A stretch of DNA of 34,204 bases from Myxococcales bacterium (lineage in GTDB: Bacteria > Myxococcota_A > Polyangia > Polyangiales > Polyangiaceae): contig JANXMC010000249.1 of NCBI GenBank assembly GCA_025354825.1, positions 1 through 34,204 of the forward strand, given 5' to 3'. Positions within the stretch are counted from its first letter, which is position 1. Each line of letters opens with the position of its first letter. The translations under genes were made by a program, and so were the position numbers. Positions 15,105 through 22,936 of this stretch are shown piece after piece. The notes beneath the pieces were generated by a model. That model made no database searches, had not been told where the DNA came from, and was given only the letters and a program-made list of their open reading frames with translations.

Positions 15105-16643
15105 ATGACGCCGCACCGCCTTCCCGGACAGCTTCGTTGGTCACCGCTCCTCTTGGGCCTTCTCGCAGCCTCCGCGGCCTGCCAAAAGGCCGACCCCGCC
15201 CCGACGGACACGCCGTCGACGTCTGCGCCCGCGACCTCTGCGTCGACTGCAGCGGCCGCCGCTGGCCCGCACACGGTCACGCTGCTCGTGACCGCGAACG
15301 AGAACGGTTATCTCTCGCGCGTCGCCGATGCGCCCGAAGGGGCGAAGGGCGGCGCCGCCGAGCTTCTCGGGCAGTGGGAAGCGAAAGAGAAGCACTGTGG
15401 CGGCCCCATCTCGCCGACCGGTGCTGCCGCGTGCGCGACGGATCCGACGATTGTTCTGTCCGCGGGTGATCACTGGGGCGGCCCCGCGCTCTCGTCGTAC
15501 TTCAACGGTCTCCCCACCGCCGAAGCGATGGCGCGAATGGGCTACGCCGCATCGGCCTTCGGCAACCACGAGCTCGACTTCAGCCGCGACGCGTTCTTGA
15601 AGGCACAGGGCGCAGCGAAATTTCCGCACCTCGCGGCGAACGCGAAGGTCGATCCGGCGGCGCTCGCCGGCGTGCAGCTTCCGCCGTTCAAGATCATCGA
15701 GCGCAACGGCGTGAAGGTCGGCATCGTCGGCCTCGCGAGCACGAAGACGAAGAGCTCCGTGATGGCGGGCCACGCCGACGGGCTCGAGGTCTCGGGCTAC
15801 GAAGCGGGCCTCGCCGCCGTGGTGCCCAAGGTCTGGTCGGCCGGCGCCGATGCCGTCGTCGTCCTCGCCCACGAGTGCCCCGAGGTCCTCGCGCCGATCG
15901 TTGCGAGCCACGCCGACTGGAAGATTTCGCTCGTTGCCGGCGCCTGCCGCACGAAGAGCCTCGAGACGAAAGGCGCGACGACCCTCGCCTCCGCAGGCGA
16001 GCACTTCGACGGCTACCTCCGCGCCGAGCTCACGGTCGACGCCACGAAGGCTGTTCCTGTGACGGTAAAGGCCGAGCAGGTCGCCGTGACGACGACGGCC
16101 GGCCCTGCGGCGCCGCCGGATGCCGAGCTCGCGAAGCTCATCGCCGGTTGGCAGACGAAGCTCGACGCCGCCCTCGGCGAAGAGATCGGCTTCGCCAACG
16201 CGGGCCTCGCGCAGGGCTCCCCCGAGCTTGGCAAGTGGATCACGACGGCGCTTCGCGACGTGTACAAAACCGACGTCGCGCTGGTGAACAAGAAGGGGAT
16301 TCGCGCGGGCCTTCCCAAGGGGAAAATCACGCGCAGCAGCGTCTACTCGGTGCTGCCCTACGAGAACTCGGTCTTCGTTCTCAAGGTGAAGGGGAGCGAT
16401 CTCGCGACGCTTCTCGCGCGCCCCGACGTGGTCGCTTCGGGCATCACGGGGAAGCCCGACGCGGCGAAGGTCTACACGGTTGCAACGCTTGATTACCTCT
16501 ACTTCGGAGGCGACGGCTTCGCGATCGAGCAGCTCGACGCCGACCCGAAAGAGACCGGCATGCTCTGGCAGACCGCCGTCGTCGAATGGACGAAGGGGAA
16601 GGCCACCACGGCTGCGAAGCCGCTCGAAGGTACTCTCAAGTAA
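15105..16643 (+). CDS. 5'-nucleotidase-like lipoprotein with degenerate metal site
   Basis: The product is 512 residues from ATG 15105 (GTG 15099 also possible). A signal peptide ends in a lipobox-like AASAAC (Cys26), followed by a Thr/Ser/Ala/Pro spacer, so a lipid-anchored outer or inner membrane protein is expected. The metallophosphatase part shows LSAGDHWGG and FGNHELDF, matching two metal motifs. The first motif, normally T-N-D-x-H-G, reads T-A-N-E-N-G, and the expected G-H-x-H is replaced by AGACRTK. The C-terminal part resembles a 5'-nucleotidase C domain (LGKWITTALRDVYKTDVALVN, VYSVLPYENSVFVLKVKG, DYLYFGGDGF). Activity is therefore doubtful. It may bind rather than cleave nucleotides. 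Confidence 0.82.
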   Translation: MTPHRLPGQLRWSPLLLGLLAASAACQKADPAPTDTPSTSAPATSASTAAAAAGPHTVTLLVTANENGYLSRVADAPEGAKGGAAELLGQWEAKEKHCGGPISPTGAAACATDPTIVLSAGDHWGGPALSSYFNGLPTAEAMARMGYAASAFGNHELDFSRDAFLKAQGAAKFPHLAANAKVDPAALAGVQLPPFKIIERNGVKVGIVGLASTKTKSSVMAGHADGLEVSGYEAGLAAVVPKVWSAGADAVVVLAHECPEVLAPIVASHADWKISLVAGACRTKSLETKGATTLASAGEHFDGYLRAELTVDATKAVPVTVKAEQVAVTTTAGPAAPPDAELAKLIAGWQTKLDAALGEEIGFANAGLAQGSPELGKWITTALRDVYKTDVALVNKKGIRAGLPKGKITRSSVYSVLPYENSVFVLKVKGSDLATLLARPDVVASGITGKPDAAKVYTVATLDYLYFGGDGFAIEQLDADPKETGMLWQTAVVEWTKGKATTAAKPLEGTLK

Positions 16644-16658
16644 CGACGGAGTGAGCCA

Positions 16659-16679
16659 CGTTCGCCACCGCGGCGAACG
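16659..16679. terminator. hairpin between convergent genes
   Basis: CGTTCGCC and GGCGAACG form a perfect 8-bp stem with a 5-base loop, filling the 39-base gap between the nucleotidase-like stop and the stop of the convergent carrier-like gene. No T run is present. It probably stops transcription from both sides. Confidence 0.5.
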
Positions 16680-16682
16680 CGC

Positions 16683-19157
16683 TCAGAGAAGGCCGCTGCT
16701 GTCGTCGTCGTCCTCGCCATTCAATGCGCGGTCCGACGGCGGCACCAGCGTCCATAGCGAGTGACGTGACTCTTTCAGCTGCTCGGTGAGCTCGCGCTCC
16801 GAGCGGCGTGTCGACGGAATCGACGGCTCGGCGACGCCGAGAATTGGGAAGAGCACCTCGACGACCTCGTCGTCCAGCACGGCGCCGAGGTATTCGAGGG
16901 CGGTGCCGCGGAGGTAGCCGTCGTTGGTGACGAGGGAGAGAAACGCGAGGCGCAGCGGCTCGCGCTCCATCGTAAGCGACAGGAGCGTGAAGAGCAGCTC
17001 GATGCGGCCGCGCTTCGACGTGTCGGCGAGATCGTTCGAGCGGTGTCGACTGCGGTGCGTGCCGACGCGTTCGCGCTCATGCTTCGTGTCGCGCGCCGGC
17101 GGCAGAACGCCCTCCTCGCGCACGCGCGCGGCTTCGCGCAACACCAGGCGAATCACCGTGTCGCGCGGCACCATCAGCTCGGGAATCCGTGCGGTCAGGC
17201 GCGCTGCGCCGACGCTCGCGCGAAAGCGGAGATCGAAGTCGCCATCGTCTTGCGCGGCGAGGAGGCCTTCGAGCGCGCGCGACGTTTTCCCGCTCGCGAG
17301 AATGCGTGGGAGCTGCCGCCGAAGCTTCGCCGGCAGGGTCTCGTCGAGCATCAGATCGACCAGCTGCCCTGCGATGCGATCGACGCGGCTTCGCAAAAAC
17401 GCCATCACGTCCGGGGAGACGCCGTCGCGCGTGAGGAGCTCCACGGCGTGGGAGACGAGCATCGCCTCGTTCACGTCGGCCCGCGCGAGTCCCGATGCGA
17501 CGCGCGCCCGGGTGCCGCTTCGAACGTCGGCGATCGCCTGCATGACCGGGCCGCCGGGCGCTTCGAAGACGCGCATGGTGATGGGCGGCGGCGTGTCCGT
17601 CAGGCTCGGCATCGAAGGCGCCGACGACGCGAATGCAGGCACGACGGACGGGGCCGAAGGCGGCATCGAGCCGCGGTTCAAGGCGACGGCGCTCGGCTCG
17701 TCCGGCGGTAAAAACGCGCTCGAGCTAGGCATCGGCGCCATCCGCCCGCCGCGGAGCGATTCGACCTCCGCGAGAAGGCTGCGAAGTACGTGCTTTCGAT
17801 CGAGCGCATCGAGCGCTTCGGTGACGGTGCCCACGGCGCCGTCCGCCGCGTCGCGCGCGTCCTGCTTGTCGAGGCGAAGCACGCCCGACCGGAGGTTTCG
17901 CTCGAGGGCGCGCACGTACCCGACGTGAAGTGTTCGCGAGACACCGAAGGTCACGAGCGAGAACAGCACCGTGAGGCCGATCAACGTGCGCCCCGTCATC
18001 GTCACGGGGAGCATAAGCACGAGTCCCGTGAGGCCGGCACCGAGGGCGCTGCCGAGGCGATCGAAGCCGACGTCGATCACGGTCTTGGTCGCGCGTTTCT
18101 CGTCTTGCGGCAGCGGCGCGTACAGCAGCTCGTACCCCGCGCGGTAAAGCGATCCACGGGCCGTCGACTCGGCGCCACGCACGAGCGTCGCGGCCCAAAG
18201 CTGCGGCAAGAAGAGGCGTGAGAGGCTCGCCGCCACCACGATGAGCGGCAGCGCCGAGATGGTCCCCGCGAGGCCGAAGTTTTCGAGGGCGCGCCGCGTG
18301 ATGGTGCTCTGCACGACGAACGAAACGAGGCCCGTCACCGTGTAGAACAGCGCGAAGAACGTCAGCAGCGCTTCGCCACGGCCGAACGTCGCCACGGCAT
18401 CGGCGTTGAGCACGAAGTCGAGCAGCGACTGAACGAGCGCGCCCAGTGCGACCAGCGCCGCGAGGGTGCGTAAATACGGAGTGCGGCGCACCGAGGCGAG
18501 AATCGCGAGGGGCGACACGCCGGCGCTCCGCGTGGTGTCGACGGACGGCTCCGAGCGAGGCGCGTCGCCAGGCTTCGCCGCGGGCGTCATGCGCACCGTG
18601 AGCGCCATTGCGATGAAGTTCAGGATGCCGAGGCCGAGCGGCACGGTGGCGACGTCGGCCGCTTGACCGATGCGCCACGTCACGAGGCCGCCCACGACGC
18701 CGCCGATGGTGGTCCCGCTGGTGATGCGCGAGACCACGCGCTTCGCCGTGTGCGGATCGAAGCGCTCGTTGACGAGCGACCAGAAGGCCGACGTCACCGT
18801 CGCGCCGAAAAGCGCCGTGTGGGCATAAACGGCAATGGCCATCGCGCGCGGAAACGGGCCGCTGAGCGCCCACTCGCCCATGAAGAGCGTCGCGCTGAGG
18901 CCGAACACGAAGGGGACGCCGCGCGCCGGACCCATGCGCGTCAAAACGCGCGCGAAGCCGAAAACACCTGCCGCGGAGAGCGCCGCCGACGCGGCCATCG
19001 CCTTGGGGAGGTACTCGATGGGGAAGTGCGACAGGAAAAGCGTGGTGCTGGTCGCGCGGCCGGCGACCTGCTGCCCCATCATGGCGACCGAGGCGAGCGT
19101 TGCGTAAAGCACGGCCGCGTGGACGCGTTTCGAGCTGTCTTCGGGGCGCACAGGCAT
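16683..19157 (-). CDS. AAA/NTT nucleotide-carrier-like membrane protein with cytosolic helical-repeat-like domain
   Basis: The product is 824 residues. The first 430 or so form about 12 membrane helices resembling the ATP/ADP antiporter-like (NTT/TlcC) and related MFS carriers: a TTLFLSHFPIEYLPKAMAASA opening, VNERFDPHTAKRVVSRITSG, and YELLYAPLPQDEKRATKTVIDVG before RLGSALGAGL. The latter two are typical of bacterial NTT-like proteins. After a Pro/Ser-rich linker (about 475-525) a long soluble helical region follows, with repeats like RSGTRARVASGLARADVNEA and LRRQLPRILASGKTSRALEGLLAAQDDGD, consistent with HEAT-like repeats. Carriers fused to such repeats are known in environmental bacteria, but substrate and function are unclear. 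The gene is single, and divergent from the di-heme oxidoreductase gene. Confidence 0.82.
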   Translation of the reverse strand: MPVRPEDSSKRVHAAVLYATLASVAMMGQQVAGRATSTTLFLSHFPIEYLPKAMAASAALSAAGVFGFARVLTRMGPARGVPFVFGLSATLFMGEWALSGPFPRAMAIAVYAHTALFGATVTSAFWSLVNERFDPHTAKRVVSRITSGTTIGGVVGGLVTWRIGQAADVATVPLGLGILNFIAMALTVRMTPAAKPGDAPRSEPSVDTTRSAGVSPLAILASVRRTPYLRTLAALVALGALVQSLLDFVLNADAVATFGRGEALLTFFALFYTVTGLVSFVVQSTITRRALENFGLAGTISALPLIVVAASLSRLFLPQLWAATLVRGAESTARGSLYRAGYELLYAPLPQDEKRATKTVIDVGFDRLGSALGAGLTGLVLMLPVTMTGRTLIGLTVLFSLVTFGVSRTLHVGYVRALERNLRSGVLRLDKQDARDAADGAVGTVTEALDALDRKHVLRSLLAEVESLRGGRMAPMPSSSAFLPPDEPSAVALNRGSMPPSAPSVVPAFASSAPSMPSLTDTPPPITMRVFEAPGGPVMQAIADVRSGTRARVASGLARADVNEAMLVSHAVELLTRDGVSPDVMAFLRSRVDRIAGQLVDLMLDETLPAKLRRQLPRILASGKTSRALEGLLAAQDDGDFDLRFRASVGAARLTARIPELMVPRDTVIRLVLREAARVREEGVLPPARDTKHERERVGTHRSRHRSNDLADTSKRGRIELLFTLLSLTMEREPLRLAFLSLVTNDGYLRGTALEYLGAVLDDEVVEVLFPILGVAEPSIPSTRRSERELTEQLKESRHSLWTLVPPSDRALNGEDDDDSSGLL

Positions 19158-19213
19158 CGCTAGGTTAAGGCTTCATAACTTGAAAACCCTCGGGCAGCGC
19201 GCCAAGCTGCGCC

Positions 19214-20512
19214 ATGCTTCCGCGGTTTTGGCTCCCCGCCGGCGTCGTTGCGGGCGCGGCGCTCGCGTGCGGTGGCTCGCCCACCGTGTCCGACGCGACG
19301 GAAGCGACACGCGCGACAGACGCAGGGGTGACGTTCGTGGCGGACGCCGGCGCCGGTGTCGACGCCGCCCCGAATACGGATCTCGCCGACAGCTTCGATA
19401 TCCCACTTCGTGGCATCACGACGGAGCAGTTGAATCAGTTTTTCGACGGCGACCGCCTCTTCGAGCTGACGCTTCGCCCCTTCGACGGCCTCGGCCCGCT
19501 CTACACGCGTGCGTCGTGCGGCGCGTGCCATAGCGGCGGGGTGCGAGGCCCCGGCCTCGTGCGGCGCATGGCGGTCATGCTGGTCGACGGCATCACGGTC
19601 GCGCCCGATCAAGCGACGCTGCTCCCCTACGGCTCCACGGTGCGCGCGCTCCTCGAGGCCGGCGCGAAGACGCCCATCGAGCCGCCCACGGATCCGAGCG
19701 TCCGCGTGTCGGTGCGCCTTGGTCCGTCGATTCTTGGTCGCGGCTATCTCGAAGCGGTCGCCGACCGTGAAATTCTGCGCGTCGAAAGCGCCCAAGCGCT
19801 GCGAGAAGACGGCATTCACGGCCGCGCGAACCGCGTGATCTATGCGTCGGAAGCGAACCCCGACACGCGCTTCAACGCCCACGCGAAGGGCGACTCGGTC
19901 ATCGGCCGCTTCGGTCTCAAGGCGCGCATCGCGACCCTCGACGAGTTCGTCGCCGACGCGCTCCAGGGCGACATGGGGATCACGAGCCCGCTTCGCCCCA
20001 CCGAAACCGTGAACCCCGACGGCCTCACCGACGACTTGAAACCGGGGGCCGACGTCACCGCCGACAGCGTGAACGGGCGGGCCACGTACATGCGCCTCAC
20101 GGCCATCCCCGAGCGGCGCGCGGCTACGCCGGAGGGGCTCGCGGCGTTCGACAGCGCGCTCTGCAGCGTGTGTCACGTGCCGAGTCTCGCGACCCGCGCC
20201 GATTACCCATTAGCGCCCCTCGCGGGAATTGCCGCGCCGGTCTTTACCGATTTCCTTTTGCACGACATGGGCGAGGCGCTCGCCGACGGCATCGTCGAAG
20301 GGGGCGCGGGCTCGCGCGACTGGCGCACGGCGCCTCTTCTCGGCCTCCGTTTCGCCAAGACGTACCTCCATGACGGTCGCGCGTCGTCCATCGCAGAGGC
20401 CATCGAGCTTCACGGCACGCCCGGCTCGGAAGCCGCCCCATCCACCGCGCTCTACCACGCGCTCTCCGCCTCTTCGCGCGACGCGCTCGTCGCCTACGTT
20501 CTCTCGCTCTGA
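19214..20512 (+). CDS. di-heme oxidoreductase (DHOR) lipoprotein
   Basis: A c-type cytochrome of 432 residues with a lipobox (ALAC, Cys19) and an Asp/Ala-rich spacer, so it should face the periplasm. Two heme-binding CxxCH motifs are present: C102-G-A-C-H106 and C317-S-V-C-H321. The surrounding segments (FFDGDRLFELTLRPFDGLGPLYTRASCGACH, LPYGSTVRAL, GLKARIATLDEFVADALQGDMGITSPL, and LLHDMGEALADGI before LGLRFAKTYLHDGRA) match the DUF1111/DHOR family, a relative of di-heme cytochrome c peroxidases. Family members are often encoded beside imelysin-type proteins, as here (55-base gap), and are linked to iron uptake or redox change of iron. Heme binding is well supported; the physiological electron partner is not. 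Confidence 0.93.
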   Translation: MLPRFWLPAGVVAGAALACGGSPTVSDATEATRATDAGVTFVADAGAGVDAAPNTDLADSFDIPLRGITTEQLNQFFDGDRLFELTLRPFDGLGPLYTRASCGACHSGGVRGPGLVRRMAVMLVDGITVAPDQATLLPYGSTVRALLEAGAKTPIEPPTDPSVRVSVRLGPSILGRGYLEAVADREILRVESAQALREDGIHGRANRVIYASEANPDTRFNAHAKGDSVIGRFGLKARIATLDEFVADALQGDMGITSPLRPTETVNPDGLTDDLKPGADVTADSVNGRATYMRLTAIPERRAATPEGLAAFDSALCSVCHVPSLATRADYPLAPLAGIAAPVFTDFLLHDMGEALADGIVEGGAGSRDWRTAPLLGLRFAKTYLHDGRASSIAEAIELHGTPGSEAAPSTALYHALSASSRDALVAYVLSL

Positions 20513-20567
20513 CGTCGCTCGCCTTCGTCGAGCGCGCCCGCCGATTCCCCCTCTCGAAAGCCCCTTC

Positions 20568-21728
20568 ATGCGCTGCTCTTCATTTTCGTCGGACCTTCGT
20601 GCCTTCGCGCTCGTCGCGTCCGTCGCGTCCGTCGCGCTTGACGCCTGTTCGTCGAGCACGTCCGACACGCCCGTCACGACGCCCACGGCCGATGCCGGCG
20701 CCGACGCCGTTGCGCCCGCGCTCACCGACGAGCAGCAGAAGTCGCTTGCCCTACAGGGGATGCACGATGCGCTTCTTCTCAACGCGAACGCCCTCGTGCA
20801 GGCCGCGACCGATCTGCAGGCGCTCGCGCCCGTGACCACCGGTCGCGGGTGGGACGTGACGGCCGACGCAAAGACGCTCACGGACATGAAGGCGACGTGG
20901 GTTCGTGCGCGTACGGCCTACGAGAAGATCGAAGGGGCCCTCGCGCCGCTCTTCCCCGACATCGATTACGTCATCGACGCGCGGTACGACGATTTTCTCG
21001 CCGACCTCGCGACCAAGGGGGGCGACGCCTATCTCTTCGACGACAGGGGCGTGACCGGCATGCATGCGGTCGAGCGCATTCTCTTCGCCGACGTAACGCC
21101 GGCGCGCGTCGTGACGTTCGAGAAGGCGCTCCAGGGGTACGTCATCGCGGCGGTCCCCTCGACGGAAACGGAAGCGAAGGACTTCAAAACGAAGCTCCTC
21201 GCCAAGCTCGTCAGCGACGCCATCGCCCTTCGCGACGCGTGGACTCCCGCGAAGATTAACGCGGCCGTCGCCTTTCAAGGGCTCATCGCGCTGATGAACG
21301 AGCAGCGCGAAAAGGTCGAAAAGGCGTCGTCGAACGAAGAAGAGTCGCGCTACGCGCAGCGAACGATGGCGGATCTCCGCGACAACCTCGAAGGGACGAG
21401 AACGGCCTATTCGTTTTTCAAACCGTGGATCGTGGCCAAAGTGAATACCAAAGATCCGTCGAAGGACGGCGCGGCGGTGGCGGCGAAACTCGACGCGGGC
21501 CTCGTCGCCCTCGACGCGGCCTACGCGAAGGTCACGGGCGACGCGATCCCGGCGCCGCCGGCAACCTGGAGCGCCGAGGCGCCGTCGGCGGCCGACCTCG
21601 CAACGCCGTTTGGCACGCTCTACGCCTCGGTCCGCAGCGCGGTCGATCCGGCGGCCGACGGCTCTGTCGTGTTCGAGATGAACGTCGCCGCCGAGCTGCT
21701 CGGCTTCCCGATCTTCACGGCCAATTGA
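20568..21728 (+). CDS. imelysin-family (EfeO/IrpA-like) lipoprotein
   Basis: The product is 386 residues, start ATG 20568. A signal sequence ends in a weak lipobox (LDAC, Cys27) and is followed by a Thr/Ala/Asp spacer. The imelysin hallmark GxHxxE is present as G164-M-H-A-V-E169. A W111-x7-E119-x-x-E122 helix precedes it (WVRARTAYEKIEG), and SEEE/Arg-rich helices lie toward the end. Imelysin proteins sit in the periplasm or outer membrane and take part in iron acquisition, often with a di-heme cytochrome gene next door. Here the pair occurs with a ferritin-like gene starting 7 bases after the stop, a likely operon. Iron-related function is inferred from family and context; protease activity should not be assumed. 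Confidence 0.9.
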   Translation: MRCSSFSSDLRAFALVASVASVALDACSSSTSDTPVTTPTADAGADAVAPALTDEQQKSLALQGMHDALLLNANALVQAATDLQALAPVTTGRGWDVTADAKTLTDMKATWVRARTAYEKIEGALAPLFPDIDYVIDARYDDFLADLATKGGDAYLFDDRGVTGMHAVERILFADVTPARVVTFEKALQGYVIAAVPSTETEAKDFKTKLLAKLVSDAIALRDAWTPAKINAAVAFQGLIALMNEQREKVEKASSNEEESRYAQRTMADLRDNLEGTRTAYSFFKPWIVAKVNTKDPSKDGAAVAAKLDAGLVALDAAYAKVTGDAIPAPPATWSAEAPSAADLATPFGTLYASVRSAVDPAADGSVVFEMNVAAELLGFPIFTAN

Positions 21729-21735
21729 GCGCGGT

Positions 21736-22893
21736 ATGCGGCACGAAGAGCGACGTATCAGTGCGATCTTTCAGCGCGCCATCCTTCTCGCGATGGCCGC
21801 GCCAACGCTTGCGGCCTGCGCCGACGCCGGCTCCGTGGGGCCGCCGTCCACGTCGCCGCCGGGCACGGTGGGCGATGCGGGAAGCGACGCGACGACCACG
21901 CAGTCGATCGACGGAGGGCTCGCCTTCGACGGAGGGCTCCACGTCGACGACGGCGGCATTTGCGCGTCCCACCTGATCGCGTCCGAGCCGGTCGATACGT
22001 GCGGCAACTACGTCAGACTGCCGTGCGGGGTCCCCCAAGGCGTCGTGCCTCGCGACAACTGCTATTTCGAAATCAACGACTGCGCGAGCATTTGCCCCGA
22101 TACGTATTTCAACTGTCATGCGATTGGCGACTCGTGCCTTGACGGCGGCGCCATCGTGGCCGACGACGCGGGGGGCGTCACGGTCGACTGCGCGATCTGC
22201 CTCACGGGCGTCGGCCGCATTCCCGCGGGTCTCGCCTCGGGAGCCGTCGCCGTCGCCTTCGTGCATCCGTCACCGGTCGGCGCGTACTTCGCGCGCGCAT
22301 CTCACTTCGAAGCGGCGTCGGTCCATGCGTTTCGCCGCCTCCGGCGCGAGCTCGCGCAGCATGCGGCTCCGCCTCGCTTGCTTCGCGCTGCACGCCGCGC
22401 CGAACGCGACGAGGCTCGTCATGCGCGCCTCACTGCCCGGGCCGCGCGCCGCTTTGGCGCCGCCCCGATCACGCCGCGCGTTCACCCCGTCGCGGCCCGA
22501 GCGCTCGACGCCGTCGCCCTGGAGAACGCCGTCGAAGGGTGCGTGCGCGAGACGTTTGGCGCTCTCGTGCTGCATGTGCAGGCGGCGGCGGCGGGCGATC
22601 GCGCCGTCGCCACGATGCTCGCCGAGGTCGCGCGCGACGAGACGCGCCACGCGGCGCTCTCGTGGTCGGTCGCAGCGTGGGCCTCGCCCCGTGTCGACGC
22701 CGCATCCCGCGCCCGCATCGCCGCGGCGTGCGCCGTCGCGATCGCCGAGCTGCGTCGTGGGGTCGACGCCGCGGCCTCCATCGCACCCGACGCCGAGCTC
22801 GCGCGCGTCACGGGCCTACCGAGCCGTGAGGTCTCTCACATTCTCTTGAATGTTCTGGAGGCGGATCTTTTTGCCACCCTCCCCCGTGCGTAA
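21736..22893 (+). CDS. ferritin-like di-iron domain lipoprotein
   Basis: The product is 385 residues. A signal peptide with lipobox LAAC (Cys28) leads into an Asp/Gly-rich spacer and a Cys-rich stretch (residues about 76-155, ten or so cysteines). From about 185 on is a four-helix ferritin-like domain. The di-iron pattern is two E-x(n)-E-x-x-H sets: Glu192 with E226-x-x-H229, and Glu268 with E302-T-R-H305. Such domains oxidise or store iron, or act as oxygen-using di-iron enzymes. Similar Glu/His pairs appear in many myxobacterial lipoproteins of unknown role. The seven-base gap to the imelysin gene suggests co-expression and periplasmic iron handling. The Cys-rich part is an unusual partner and may be held by disulfides. 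Confidence 0.85.
   Translation: MRHEERRISAIFQRAILLAMAAPTLAACADAGSVGPPSTSPPGTVGDAGSDATTTQSIDGGLAFDGGLHVDDGGICASHLIASEPVDTCGNYVRLPCGVPQGVVPRDNCYFEINDCASICPDTYFNCHAIGDSCLDGGAIVADDAGGVTVDCAICLTGVGRIPAGLASGAVAVAFVHPSPVGAYFARASHFEAASVHAFRRLRRELAQHAAPPRLLRAARRAERDEARHARLTARAARRFGAAPITPRVHPVAARALDAVALENAVEGCVRETFGALVLHVQAAAAGDRAVATMLAEVARDETRHAALSWSVAAWASPRVDAASRARIAAACAVAIAELRRGVDAAASIAPDAELARVTGLPSREVSHILLNVLEADLFATLPRA
21908..21939 (+). repeat. two-copy 18-bp-period tandem repeat in the lipoprotein spacer
   Basis: TCGACGGAGGGCTC occurs at 21908-21921 and again at 21926-21939, giving IDGGLAFDGGLHVDDGG in the flexible spacer after the lipobox. The unit is six codons. Such spacers tolerate slippage; no function is implied. 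Confidence 0.7.
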
Positions 22894-22936
22894 AGCGGCG
22901 CAGATGAAGCGCGCGTCGCGTGACGACGAGGCATCG

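Noticed and set aside
20513-20567. Possible separate small gene between the di-heme oxidoreductase and imelysin genes
   Set aside because: Only 55 bases, no start with ribosome site; simple intergenic spacer.
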